This document shows, in pieces, positions 18,207 through 28,051 of a DNA stretch of 40,515 bases (the stretch's first letter is position 1; each line of letters starts with the position of its first letter). Made by a program: the position numbers and the translations under genes. The stretch is from a gamma proteobacterium HTCC2207 (GTDB lineage: Bacteria; Pseudomonadota; Gammaproteobacteria; Pseudomonadales; Porticoccaceae), in contig CAJIZU010000089.1 of the NCBI GenBank assembly GCA_905181925.1, positions 1 to 40,515 of the forward strand, written 5' to 3'. The notes below the pieces were generated by a model that did not search any database, was not told where the DNA came from, and saw only the letters and a program-made list of their open reading frames with translations.

Positions 18207-19589
18207 CTAATCTTTGTTGCGTAATCCTGAAAAATAGATGTTTGCCGCCTGGTTTACCTTGGGCGATAGATATAATGCCGAAATCATCGTCGGTATGGCC
18301 ATCGTTGCATAGGTGGCCAGAATTAGTCCGTTAACAATGTCCATTGAAACCACAGCGCCACCCAAGAGCAATGCTAAGTAGATCGGCGTGTAGTAATGCT
18401 GGCGATGAGATCCTAGTAGAAAGCCGGTACATTTAGCACCGTAGAACCACATGGTGACCATGGTGCTAAAGCTCAATAATCCCACCATGATGAGTAATAA
18501 GTAGATACCCGTAGTAGGAAACACTTGCTGGATCGCTCGAGCGGTCATAGTCACACCCTCCACGCCCTCCGCACTTTGCCATACGCCGGTCAGCAAGATA
18601 ATTAGGGCAGTACACGTACATACAATCAAAGTGTCTACCACTGGCCCGACCATGGCTACAATACCTTCCCTAATCGGCTCTTGTGTTTTAGCGGCACCGT
18701 GCGCCATTGACTCAGTACCAATCCCAGCTTCATTAGAGAAAGCTCCCCGTCGTACTCCGATTAAAATCACAGCACCCACAGAGCCCCCCGCCACCGCTTC
18801 TCCTGTAAAAGCATCGGTAACGATAAGCAGGAGAGTGGCAGGAATATCCGCAGCAAAGGTATAGAGAACTGTACCTGCCATGTAAAGATACAAGAGCACC
18901 ATCGAAGGAACTAACTTAACGGTGATTCGCCCAATGCGCTCAATACGCCCAGCTACCACTAGCCACACCAAAATGGCCACCACTGAACTAGACACCAGAT
19001 CAAAAGCAAAATGATTTTCAGCTGTGGCTATTCCAGCAGGAATTGCAACTACGTCACGGAGTAATTGAATAAATTGGTTAGCTTGAAAAAGGGGTAAAGC
19101 ACCGATAGTACACGCTAAAGCGAACACTACCGCTAGAGGATACCAGCGTTTACCCATCCCCTCTGTAATAACATACATGGGCCCACCCTGCACAGTGCCA
19201 TCCGCATCCTTTCCACGGTACATAACTGCCAGCGACGCCGTATAAAATTTGGTCGAAACACCAACAATAGCTGTAACCCACATCCAAAATACCGCTCCGG
19301 GTCCACCCATGCTTATTGCAATCGCAACACCGGCAATATTACCCAAACCAAGGGTACCTGAGAGCGCCGTTGCTAATGCTTGAGAATGTGGGATGTGCCC
19401 AGGATCATTAGGGTCACTGTACTTACCGCGGAGTAAAGCAATCGCGTGACCAAAATATCGATATGGCCGGAAGCGTGAATACACCATAAAAAACATACCG
19501 CCGCCAACCAGCAAAATAACTAGCGGTGTACTCCACATTAGATCTGCCCATGCATTGAGAAAATCTTCTATTTGCTGCAAGGTTGGCAT
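18207..19589 (-). CDS. alanine/glycine:cation symporter (AGCS) family
   Basis: HSQALATALSGTLGLGNIAGVAIAISMGGPGAVFWMW...GAFSNEAGIGTESMAHGAAKT; multi-TM. Confidence 0.92.
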   Translation of the reverse strand: MPTLQQIEDFLNAWADLMWSTPLVILLVGGGMFFMVYSRFRPYRYFGHAIALLRGKYSDPNDPGHIPHSQALATALSGTLGLGNIAGVAIAISMGGPGAVFWMWVTAIVGVSTKFYTASLAVMYRGKDADGTVQGGPMYVITEGMGKRWYPLAVVFALACTIGALPLFQANQFIQLLRDVVAIPAGIATAENHFAFDLVSSSVVAILVWLVVAGRIERIGRITVKLVPSMVLLYLYMAGTVLYTFAADIPATLLLIVTDAFTGEAVAGGSVGAVILIGVRRGAFSNEAGIGTESMAHGAAKTQEPIREGIVAMVGPVVDTLIVCTCTALIILLTGVWQSAEGVEGVTMTARAIQQVFPTTGIYLLLIMVGLLSFSTMVTMWFYGAKCTGFLLGSHRQHYYTPIYLALLLGGAVVSMDIVNGLILATYATMAIPTMISALYLSPKVNQAANIYFSGLRNKD

Positions 19590-19641
19590 AGGGTTAAATT
19601 TAATTCCCTTTAAAGAATATGTCTCAGTTTATCTTGAGTTG

Positions 19642-20046
19642 TTAGATTGGTTTTACGTATAACACCAAACTATGACCAACAACCTTGTAACCATTGTCTT
19701 TGGCGATTTTCGCTTGGATCTTTTGAATTTCAGCATCTTGGAACTCAACTACCTTCCCTGTTTCAGTGCACACCATATGATCATGCCCATCACCACGGTC
19801 TAATTCGTAGACGGCAGGGCCGCTATCAAAACTATGTCTCGTAATAAGTCCGGCTGCTTCGAACTGAGTAAGAACTCGATAGACAGTCGCTATACCAACA
19901 TCCTCTTGAGCATCACGAAGAGCTTGATAGATGTCTTCGGCAGTCATATGCCAATCGGGAGTACTCTCAAGAATTTGTAGTATCTTGATCCGCGGTAAGG
20001 TGACCTTGAGACCGGCCTTTTTTAGCTCCTGATCTTTACGATTCAT
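19642..20046 (-). CDS. fur: ferric uptake regulator Fur
   Basis: KKAGLKVTLPRIKILQILE...HMTAEDIYQAL...VGIATVYRVLTQFEAAGLI; GDGHDHMVCTETGKVVEF. Start at MNRKDQELK preferred to 20088. Confidence 0.94.
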   Translation of the reverse strand: MNRKDQELKKAGLKVTLPRIKILQILESTPDWHMTAEDIYQALRDAQEDVGIATVYRVLTQFEAAGLITRHSFDSGPAVYELDRGDGHDHMVCTETGKVVEFQDAEIQKIQAKIAKDNGYKVVGHSLVLYVKPI

Positions 20047-20115
20047 GGTTTGCTCTTCTTTATTTTTGAATATGCGGTTATTATCCATCTTCTTTGCGCT
20101 AACTGGAACCCCACC

Positions 20116-20463
20116 ATGCGATTAATTCTTTTGAGCCTTGCTTTTTTCTCGCTCCTGTCTTCCGGCTGCAGCTGGATTAAGTTCCCAGGCGTCCACAAAA
20201 TTGATATTCAACAGGGTAATATTCTCGATCAAGAGATGGTCGATAAGTTGAAGATAGGCATGACCAAAGCACAGGTAAAATTTGTTCTGGGGACCCCTCT
20301 TGTTGCCGATACGTTTAACCAGAACCGATGGGATTACCCATTTCGACGTCTCTCAGCGACAGGTATCGAAACAAAGGAAGATGTCATCGTGTATTTCGAC
20401 GATCAAGGGTTATTAAAAGAAATGGCCGGTAATTATACTCTTACCGAAGCAGAGAAAAATTAA
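20116..20463 (+). CDS. bamE: outer membrane protein assembly factor BamE (OmlA/SmpA lipoprotein)
   Basis: Lipobox LLSSGC; QGNILDQEMVDKLKIGMTKAQVKFVLGTPLVADTFNQNRWDY; divergent from fur. Confidence 0.93.
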   Translation: MRLILLSLAFFSLLSSGCSWIKFPGVHKIDIQQGNILDQEMVDKLKIGMTKAQVKFVLGTPLVADTFNQNRWDYPFRRLSATGIETKEDVIVYFDDQGLLKEMAGNYTLTEAEKN

Positions 20464-20532
20464 CCGATACACTGAGATTGAAGATTAGCAACTGGGATTC
20501 GTTAATCGATAAAAATCGCTTAAATGATTAGC

Positions 20533-20862
20533 CTAGAGATCTACCCTTCGCTTCTTTTTGGCTTCCTCCGCTCGGCGGCGGCGAATTTCTTTTGGATCCA
20601 AGGTTAATGGTCGATAGATTTCTACTCGATCACCTTGCTGTAACTCATAAACATCCGCATCGGCAAGACCTTTACTACCCAACACCTGAGAGAAGATACC
20701 CACTTTACTGATATCCAGTTCAGGAAGCTTTTGTCGCAAATCAGATCTATCAATGGCCTGTAAAGCGGTCGTGCCGTAAGGCACTTTAAGTGAAATCAGA
20801 AATTGCCTGTCAGGCAACGCATAGGCCACCTCTACATTAATCATGGCGGCAGTCTCAGGCAC
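20533..20862 (-). CDS. rnfH: RnfH family ubiquitin-like protein
   Basis: INVEVAYALPDRQFLISLKVPYGTTALQAIDRS...VGIFSQVL...DRVEIYRPLTLDPKEIRRRRAEEAKK. Confidence 0.9.
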   Translation of the reverse strand: MPETAAMINVEVAYALPDRQFLISLKVPYGTTALQAIDRSDLRQKLPELDISKVGIFSQVLGSKGLADADVYELQQGDRVEIYRPLTLDPKEIRRRRAEEAKKKRRVDL

Positions 20863-21298
20863 TATTCTTTCCGTAGACTTTGTCCGCTCGGAGGCACAGA
20901 GAATCTACCAAATTATTGGCCACGCCAGCAAATAGATTAGAGGCCGCAAAACTTAAACTTCTACTACTGAAATCAAATTCCATATCTAACTCAACCTTAC
21001 AGGCTTTTTCAGTTAACGCCGTAAATACCCAGTCACCACGGAAGGTCTTAAAAGGCCCATCTTCCAATGTCATCTTTATCGCCGAAGGAGCCTTTAAGTG
21101 ATTGCGGGTCATCAAACTCAGACTTACTCCGGCCTTTTTTAAATCTAAGCGTGCAAGCATTGTCAGGTCAGTGTGTTCAAACACTTCTACCCCGTAACAC
21201 CCCTCCATAAAGGACGGGTAATTAGATACGTCATTGACCAAATCATACATTGCCTGAGCAGAATGCATAACCAGTGCAGAACGCTTTATTTCACTCAA
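20855..21298 (-). CDS. ratA: RatA/Coq10-like START-domain protein
   Basis: IKRSALVMHSAQAMYDLVNDVSNYPSFMEGCYGVEV...; overlaps rnfH start. Confidence 0.9.
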   Translation of the reverse strand: MSEIKRSALVMHSAQAMYDLVNDVSNYPSFMEGCYGVEVFEHTDLTMLARLDLKKAGVSLSLMTRNHLKAPSAIKMTLEDGPFKTFRGDWVFTALTEKACKVELDMEFDFSSRSLSFAASNLFAGVANNLVDSLCLRADKVYGKNSA

Positions 21299-21311
21299 AA
21301 TTCATTACCTT

Positions 21312-22685
21312 TTATGCAAAAAATTTGTCGTACACGCCCATTATAAATACCAGACCAATCGCAAAAGGCGCAATGTATTTAATGGTCAATTGCCATAACT
21401 GCATGACTCGCTCAGAGGTACCCAGCATCTCAAAATCAATCACTTCACGCTTGATCACGAAGCCAACAAACAGCGTAATCAGCAATCCACTGATCGGAAG
21501 CATAATGTTGGCGGTAAGAAAATCAAGGAAATCAAAGAATGTGAACCCAGCGATCTTATACTCAGCCCAAATGTTAAACGAAAACACACTCCCTAAACCA
21601 AGAACCCAAGCAGTTCCAGCAATGACAAAATTCGCTTTGGTACGACCAATATGTTTTGCCTCCATCAACCAAGCAACGCAGGGTTCAAGTAACGAAATTG
21701 CTGAACTCCATGCGGCAATAGAAACCAATACAAAGAATACTGCGCCTATCAGCAGCCCTCCTGGCATACTACCAAAAGCGACCGGCAGGCTAATAAACAT
21801 GAGTCCAGGCCCCGCGCTGGGCTCAATACCCGGGGTCGCAAACACAATAGAAAAGATGATTAATCCAGAAATAATCGCTACTGAACTATCAAAAAACGCC
21901 ACTATAAGAATGGTTTTACCTATATTCGCATTCTGCGGCATATAAGCACCGTACGCCATGATCGCACCCATACCAATACTTAGCGTGAAAAATGCCTGAC
22001 CCATGGCCTCAAGCACACCACGCCATGTTAGAGCCTCTAGATTAAAACTAAACAGAAAGTTGACGGCGGCCGAAAAGTTGCCTTCAATTACCGCAAACCC
22101 TAACAGCATCAATAGCATAATAAACAAAATAGGCATCAGTGTTTCTACGGCAATTCCAAGACCTTTCTTAACACCTCCCACAACGACGGCGACACAAAGA
22201 CCCATAAAAATAGTTTGCCAAAAGATAAGTCGGCTCGGATCAGATAACAGGCTATTGAATGCAGCAGCCGCAGACTCACCATTGACACCCTGAAGCTCAC
22301 CCGAGGAAATCAAAAATATGTAATCCATTGCCCAGCCAGCAATAACCGCATAAAAAGATAGAATCAGTAATCCTGCAAGAACCCCAAGCCATCCCACACA
22401 ACGCCAAAGTGAATTGGCATTGCTATCTGCAACAGCTTCGTTCATAGAGTTGATTGGGCTTTGACGACCGTTCCGGCCAATTAATACTTCAGACATCATA
22501 ACCGGCACGCCAATCAGCAATATACAACCAAGGTAAATCAAAACAAAGGCACCACCGCCATTACTACCTGCAACATAAGGAAATTTCCACATATTGCCCA
22601 ACCCAACGGCTGAGCCTGTCGCTGCCATAATAAATGTCCACCGACTAGTCCAAGTGCCATGCATTCCTTTTTGTTGCAGTGCCAT
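21312..22685 (-). CDS. sodium-dependent transporter, NSS/SNF family
   Basis: WTSRWTFIMAATGSAVGLGNMWKFPYVAGSNGGGAFVLIYL signature; multi-TM. Confidence 0.92.
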   Translation of the reverse strand: MALQQKGMHGTWTSRWTFIMAATGSAVGLGNMWKFPYVAGSNGGGAFVLIYLGCILLIGVPVMMSEVLIGRNGRQSPINSMNEAVADSNANSLWRCVGWLGVLAGLLILSFYAVIAGWAMDYIFLISSGELQGVNGESAAAAFNSLLSDPSRLIFWQTIFMGLCVAVVVGGVKKGLGIAVETLMPILFIMLLMLLGFAVIEGNFSAAVNFLFSFNLEALTWRGVLEAMGQAFFTLSIGMGAIMAYGAYMPQNANIGKTILIVAFFDSSVAIISGLIIFSIVFATPGIEPSAGPGLMFISLPVAFGSMPGGLLIGAVFFVLVSIAAWSSAISLLEPCVAWLMEAKHIGRTKANFVIAGTAWVLGLGSVFSFNIWAEYKIAGFTFFDFLDFLTANIMLPISGLLITLFVGFVIKREVIDFEMLGTSERVMQLWQLTIKYIAPFAIGLVFIMGVYDKFFA

Positions 22686-22822
22686 ACGCTTCTCTCCAGT
22701 AATTCAGGTCAAATTGTACTCATTCAAAGACTAAGTACCTAATAAATGGCCAATGTATTTAGTTTGTAAAAGCAATTAGCAATAATTGATGAAAAAGACC
22801 CCGCGCCACGTATAATCAAGCT

Positions 22823-23296
22823 ATGACTAAAAAGAAACCAAAGCAGCCCTCAAGTACAATTGCGCTGAACAAAAAAGTTAAACATGACTACTTCATCGAA
22901 GAGAAATTCGAGGCGGGTTTAGTGCTGCTCGGCTGGGAAGTTAAAAGTCTAAGGGAAAGCAAAGTTAACCTCACCGACACTTATGTGTTCGTGAGGGATG
23001 GTGAAGCTTGGTTAATCGGCACTAACATCACACCGCTGTTATCCGCCTCAACTCACTTCGTGACCGATGCCAAGCGAACACGTAAATTGCTGCTCAATCA
23101 TCGTGAGTTACAGAAGCTTGAAGAAGGCGTTAACCAAAAAGGTCACACCGCTGTCTGCACGGCCTTGTACTGGAAAAATCATCTGATTAAATGTGAGATC
23201 GCACTGGCTAAAGGAAAAGCTAGCTATGACAAACGCATGGACGACAAAGAACGTGACTGGAATCGCCAAAAGCAGCGTCTTATGCGGCATTCCTGA
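22823..23296 (+). CDS. smpB: SsrA-binding protein SmpB
   Basis: [54 protein letters not shown]...[22 protein letters not shown]. Confidence 0.96.
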   Translation: MTKKKPKQPSSTIALNKKVKHDYFIEEKFEAGLVLLGWEVKSLRESKVNLTDTYVFVRDGEAWLIGTNITPLLSASTHFVTDAKRTRKLLLNHRELQKLEEGVNQKGHTAVCTALYWKNHLIKCEIALAKGKASYDKRMDDKERDWNRQKQRLMRHS

Positions 23297-23433
23297 CCTC
23301 TAATGGGTACAGCACTTGCTACTTAGAGAGAACTGCAAAGTAAAGCGATACAAATAACCTTTGGCGTACAAAGGACATTACCATTAATAAACAACCAACC
23401 ATAATAAATGTAGTAACCAACGGGCCCTCGCTG

Positions 23434-24150
23434 ATGCTTGAGGGATTACAAATACTTTGGCGGCGGGATATTCGTTGGTTGGTTGTCATCCCGCTACTTA
23501 TCAATATCTTCCTATTTGCTTCGGCGACAGGTTTTGCTGCTAATTGGCTTCAGAACTGGATTACCACCATCACCACGTCAGTACCCGATTGGTTGCAATG
23601 GCTCGCATGGATAATTTGGTTTTTGTTTGCGATATTGGCGTTAGCTATTTATGCCTTCACTTTCACTATTTTAGCTAACCTTATTGGGTCGCCGTTTTAT
23701 GGGGTGATTGCCCAAAGGGTGATTGCCTCAGAAGTCGGCGATGACCAAAGTTATGTGTTGGCTGAGAGTGGTTTACTTAGCGGAGCGTGGGATAGTCTGA
23801 TTCGAGAACTTCAGTTAATTGGCTATTTTTTGCCACGAACAGTGGTGGTTGGAATAGTAACTTTACTGCTAAGTGTTATTCCAGTACTAAACTTGTTGGC
23901 ACCTATTCTGGCTGCCAGCTGGGCAGCGTGGTGTTTGTGTCTTCAATATTTAGATTACGCCGCGGATAGTGAACATATTACCTTTGCAGATTTACGCAAC
24001 AAGGTCACCGCGAGCCGTTTAAGCTCAATGAGTTTTGGATTTACAGCAATGATTGCTTCTGCCGTCCCACTATTAAATCTACTTATGTTACCGGCGTCGG
24101 TGGTTGCCGGCAGCCTTCTATGGTGCCGACAACATCGGAACATTGACTAG
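23434..24150 (+). CDS. cysZ: CysZ/EI24-family sulfate transporter-like membrane protein
   Basis: MLEGLQILWRRDIRWLVVIPLLINIFLF...GSPFYGVIAQRV...; TM pattern. True start may be an upstream ATT (see findings). Confidence 0.82.
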   Translation: MLEGLQILWRRDIRWLVVIPLLINIFLFASATGFAANWLQNWITTITTSVPDWLQWLAWIIWFLFAILALAIYAFTFTILANLIGSPFYGVIAQRVIASEVGDDQSYVLAESGLLSGAWDSLIRELQLIGYFLPRTVVVGIVTLLLSVIPVLNLLAPILAASWAAWCLCLQYLDYAADSEHITFADLRNKVTASRLSSMSFGFTAMIASAVPLLNLLMLPASVVAGSLLWCRQHRNID

Positions 24151-25550
24151 GGCGCGGTTTCTTCCGGCGCTTCTGTTTTCGGCACTTCTACTTTGGACAC
24201 GCTGACCGGCTTTTTCTTAGCGGGTGGCTTGGGCACTGCCACCGGTTGAATGAGATGCTCTTCTGGCATAAGGCACGGCAGTTTCATATCTAATAGCTTT
24301 TCTATGGGCTCTAAAAGAAAAGCATCGTCTTCGCAGGCAAAACTAATTGATATTCCCGTCTTGCCAGCACGGCCTGTACGGCCAATACGATGCACGTAAT
24401 CTTCAGGTTCTTCTGGCAAGGTATAGTTAATAACGTGACTAACGCCGTCAACATGGATACCACGCCCTGCAACATCCGTCGCAACCATAACTTTCAAGGC
24501 ACCTGACTTAAACGATTCCAGAGCTCTCATACGACGGTTCTGAGGTATCTCGCCAGACAATATTCCTACTTTAAAGCCCTGCTTTTTAAGTTTTTCATGA
24601 AGGGTGCGGCAAATATCTCTGCGATTGGCAAAGATCATGACGCTTTCAACGTTGTCGCCCAAAAGTATATTGTTTAAGACCGTAAACTTCTCTTTGGCAG
24701 TAGTAATCAATATTTGCTGATCAACGGTATCCGTAGCAACGCGCTCGGCACCCACTTCTACGGTGACTGGCCTGTCTGTCCAAGTTTCAGACAAACGCAG
24801 TACTTCAGGGGTAAAGGTGGCTGAGAACAAGAGTGACTGGCGATCTTCGCGCTTTGGTGTTAAATTTACTAAACGTCGGACCTGAGGAATAAACCCCATA
24901 TCTAACATCCGATCAGCCTCATCTATTACTAGCACTTCTACACGATCAAGATAGATGTCTCGATTGTTTGCAAAGTCCAATAATCTACCCGGCGTGCCAA
25001 CCAAAATATCGCAGTCATACTTTTTCATTTTCTGCAATTGCTTGCCATAGTCCATACCGCCTACCAGCGTATGCGCTGTTAGATTAGTATGTTTCAATAG
25101 TTGCGTAGCGTCATCACCGATCTGAATAGCAAGCTCACGAGTTGGCGCTAGAATGAGAGTTCGGGCTTCACCCACAAAACGCTCGTCATCTACCGGATGA
25201 TTAATTAAGTCAGTAATCATGTTGATTAAAAATGCTGCAGTTTTCCCGGTACCCGTTTGCGCCTTACCTACAATGTCGTGCCCGTTAAGGGTATGCGGTA
25301 ATGAGGCCGCTTGGATAGGTGTACAAAATTCAAAACCGGCATCTTGTATACCGCGCATCAGTTGCGGAGGCAAATCAAAGTCGTGAAATCTAGCCTTGCC
25401 TTCTTGAGGCTCAACCTTAAAGTGGGATATGTCCCAAGGTTTCGTATTGTGTCCGTTACGCTTGGCGGCCGGTTTCTTTTTCGGCACATCAACAGCTACA
25501 GAATTAGTGTCAGCAGATGGAGCAGTAGTTTCTTCAGTCAATTTAATCAC
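24147..25550 (-). CDS. rhlB: DEAD-box ATP-dependent RNA helicase, RhlB-like
   Basis: AQTGTGKTAAF, PTRELAIQI, VIDEADRMLDMGF, SATF, HRIGRTGRAG; low-complexity N- and C-termini. Confidence 0.85.
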   Translation of the reverse strand: MIKLTEETTAPSADTNSVAVDVPKKKPAAKRNGHNTKPWDISHFKVEPQEGKARFHDFDLPPQLMRGIQDAGFEFCTPIQAASLPHTLNGHDIVGKAQTGTGKTAAFLINMITDLINHPVDDERFVGEARTLILAPTRELAIQIGDDATQLLKHTNLTAHTLVGGMDYGKQLQKMKKYDCDILVGTPGRLLDFANNRDIYLDRVEVLVIDEADRMLDMGFIPQVRRLVNLTPKREDRQSLLFSATFTPEVLRLSETWTDRPVTVEVGAERVATDTVDQQILITTAKEKFTVLNNILLGDNVESVMIFANRRDICRTLHEKLKKQGFKVGILSGEIPQNRRMRALESFKSGALKVMVATDVAGRGIHVDGVSHVINYTLPEEPEDYVHRIGRTGRAGKTGISISFACEDDAFLLEPIEKLLDMKLPCLMPEEHLIQPVAVPKPPAKKKPVSVSKVEVPKTEAPEETAP

Positions 25551-25746
25551 GCAGTTTGGTTATCAATATTTTAAGGAGCAGCAGATCTAATATTCAACGC
25601 CCTTCTCGGGCGCGGAGTGTAGCAGAATTGTACCTTGCTCGCTGAGAATAATAGATGCGGATTGGAACACTCAAGCACAGTAAATTTTTCTTTCTTTGGT
25701 CGCCCTATTCAAGGACACTAGAAACTCATTATTTAAAGACAGTTTT

Positions 25747-27171
25747 ATGTCCTTAGCACCCATCTCAAATCAGCCTTTGGCTGGAGCAAAAAGGCCAAGT
25801 TTCGCCGACAATGCGCGGTCTCTCATGCGTCTTGCCACCCCCTTGATTATGGGCCAGGTAGCTGTGGTCGGTATGACAGTGACAGATATTTATATCGCCG
25901 GACAGGTAGATGCCGATACGCTAGCTGCACTCCAATTAGGTGGCAGTGTCTGGTCGCTCATCAATCTCATGGTTATTGGCATTATGATTGCCAACAGTCC
26001 TATTATCGGTACTTTTTGGGGTGCCAGACAGTTTGACCGAGTACGGTTCCAATTTCAGCAAGCATTGTGGCTGGCTTTGCCAATAGGGTTGGTAGTTATT
26101 GGTGCGGTGCTGGCGGGTATATATGCACTAAGTTATCTCGATGTTTCAGACCGTGTTTATCACATTGCTAAAGGCTATCTATATCCCTTTTTGATTACTG
26201 GCTTCATGTTCCCTGCCTTCTTTGCTTTTCGTACTACTTTTGAGGGTATGGGCGATACTCGGCCGGTGCTTGTGTTTAATAGTGCGGCATTTATTCTCAA
26301 CGGCATTCTTGATTATGCCTTCGTATTTGGTCATTTTGGTTTGCCTCGGCTCGGCGGCGTTGGGGCGGCATGGGCAACGGTAGTCGTAATGATTTTCTTG
26401 CTATGTTGTATGGCAATTTATGGTCGACGCTCTCAAACGATGAGAACAGTCAACCTTTACCAAAACTTCGCCCTACCTAATCTCACCAGTCTTGCCGAAA
26501 CCCTTCGCCTAGGCATTCCCATTGCTCTAAATATTGCTGCCGAGTTTAGTTTTTTTGCGGTCATTCCATTTATGATTGCCCACCTTGGTGCTGAAGTTGT
26601 TGGTGCTCACGCTATCGCTATTAATATCGATTCTCTGGCTTTCATGGTGCCGCTGGGACTTGCTCAGGCACTCACTATTAAAGTTGCCCACGCACAGGGC
26701 AGTGGAAACCCTGGGGAGGCTAGAGCATTCTGCCTTGCTGGTTTCAAGCTGGTATTAATGCTTGGCTTGATGATGAGTGTGGCAAAAATAGTTTTCCGCC
26801 ATGATATTGCTATGCTGTTTAGCTCGAATATTAACGTGCAGTTAATTACCGCTAATTTGTTCTTTTTTGCCGCAGCCTTGGGGGCTGTCGATTGTTTGCA
26901 AATGACTTGCAGTGGTGCACTTAGAGGCTATAAGGATACAAAAGTGCCATTAGTGATTCAGGTGATCGCGTTTTGGGTAATCGCCTTCCCAATTGCCTAC
27001 AGCCTCGCATTAACTGATTTCTGGGGACCACCACTGGGTGTTTACGGATTCTGGATAGGAACGGTTATTGCCGCCAGCATAGCTGCCATATGCTTAATGG
27101 TACGTTGGAATTTAGTTTCAAAAACCGAAATTAGGTTGGCTAGCCAGCTTCAGGCAAGCAGCCCAAAGTAA
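25747..27171 (+). CDS. MATE family efflux transporter
   Basis: MRLATPLIMGQVAVVGMTVTDIYIAGQVDADTLAAL...; 12-TM MATE pattern. Start at ATG 25747 preferred to 25696. Confidence 0.9.
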   Translation: MSLAPISNQPLAGAKRPSFADNARSLMRLATPLIMGQVAVVGMTVTDIYIAGQVDADTLAALQLGGSVWSLINLMVIGIMIANSPIIGTFWGARQFDRVRFQFQQALWLALPIGLVVIGAVLAGIYALSYLDVSDRVYHIAKGYLYPFLITGFMFPAFFAFRTTFEGMGDTRPVLVFNSAAFILNGILDYAFVFGHFGLPRLGGVGAAWATVVVMIFLLCCMAIYGRRSQTMRTVNLYQNFALPNLTSLAETLRLGIPIALNIAAEFSFFAVIPFMIAHLGAEVVGAHAIAINIDSLAFMVPLGLAQALTIKVAHAQGSGNPGEARAFCLAGFKLVLMLGLMMSVAKIVFRHDIAMLFSSNINVQLITANLFFFAAALGAVDCLQMTCSGALRGYKDTKVPLVIQVIAFWVIAFPIAYSLALTDFWGPPLGVYGFWIGTVIAASIAAICLMVRWNLVSKTEIRLASQLQASSPK

Positions 27172-28051
27172 TACGCTCTAGTTCGTTAAAATCAGTCTTG
27201 GTTTCAATATTGATAAAACCCGCCGCTTTGAATAATTCTCTGACGGCACTGCCCTGTCGATAGCCATGCTCAACTAGCAACCAGCCGAGTGGATCTAAAT
27301 ATTTAATACTGTTACTAATCACTTCTCTTAAATCGTCTAACCCATCAAGACCGGACACGAGCGCTGAAGCTGGCTCAAAGCGCACATCGCCTTGGGTGAG
27401 ATGTGGGTCATCAATTTCAATATACGGTGGATTACTAACAATCAAATGATAATTAGACAATCGTCCCAGCAGAGGCACCTGACTGAACCAATCACTTTGA
27501 TAAACCATTACATTATCAATTTGGCAGTAGTGACTATTTAATTCTGCGAGTTTAACCGCCGCCGGCTCCGAATCTACTGCAGTTACCTGCCAGTTAGGCC
27601 GCTCCTTGGCAAGTGCTAGCGCAATTGCGCCAGTACCAGTACCAAGATCAAGGGTCCTACAATCTGCCGGCAACTTTAAGTATAGCGCTGTCTCGACCAG
27701 CAATTCAGTTTCGGGCCGTGGGATCAATGTTTGAGGGGTAACTTTTAAATCGAGGCTCCAGAACCCTTGGCTACCAATAATAAAGGCAATAGGCTCACCG
27801 GTTAGGCGTCGCGCAAATAATTCTTCAAACCCCTTTAACTGCTCAGATAAGACCTCGTGCTCGGGCCAAGTCTTCAACCATGCTCGATCAACATCAAGGG
27901 CGTGACTCAACAGCAGTTCAATGTCTAAAACTGCCGTGTCGCTAATCTCTTTTAACTGATCAGCGCGCTTCAATAAGGTAATAACCGAATTAATGTTTAT
28001 TTCCTTAAGGCTATTGGGATAGCTGAGCGAGCTGCTCGGCCTGAAACTCAT
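27140..28051 (-). CDS. prmC: peptide chain release factor N5-glutamine methyltransferase
   Basis: [20 protein letters not shown]...[16 protein letters not shown]; downstream of prfA. The true start may be near 27994. Confidence 0.93.
   Translation of the reverse strand: MSFRPSSSLSYPNSLKEININSVITLLKRADQLKEISDTAVLDIELLLSHALDVDRAWLKTWPEHEVLSEQLKGFEELFARRLTGEPIAFIIGSQGFWSLDLKVTPQTLIPRPETELLVETALYLKLPADCRTLDLGTGTGAIALALAKERPNWQVTAVDSEPAAVKLAELNSHYCQIDNVMVYQSDWFSQVPLLGRLSNYHLIVSNPPYIEIDDPHLTQGDVRFEPASALVSGLDGLDDLREVISNSIKYLDPLGWLLVEHGYRQGSAVRELFKAAGFINIETKTDFNELERITLGCLPEAG

Noticed and set aside
21274-21945. 223-aa plus-strand ORF
   Set aside because: Lies antisense within the NSS transporter gene and has the composition of a complement of a hydrophobic coding region; no recognisable protein.
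23297-23433. tmRNA (ssrA) next to smpB
   Set aside because: The gap to cysZ is only about 137 nt, too short for ssrA, and no tRNA-like ends were visible.
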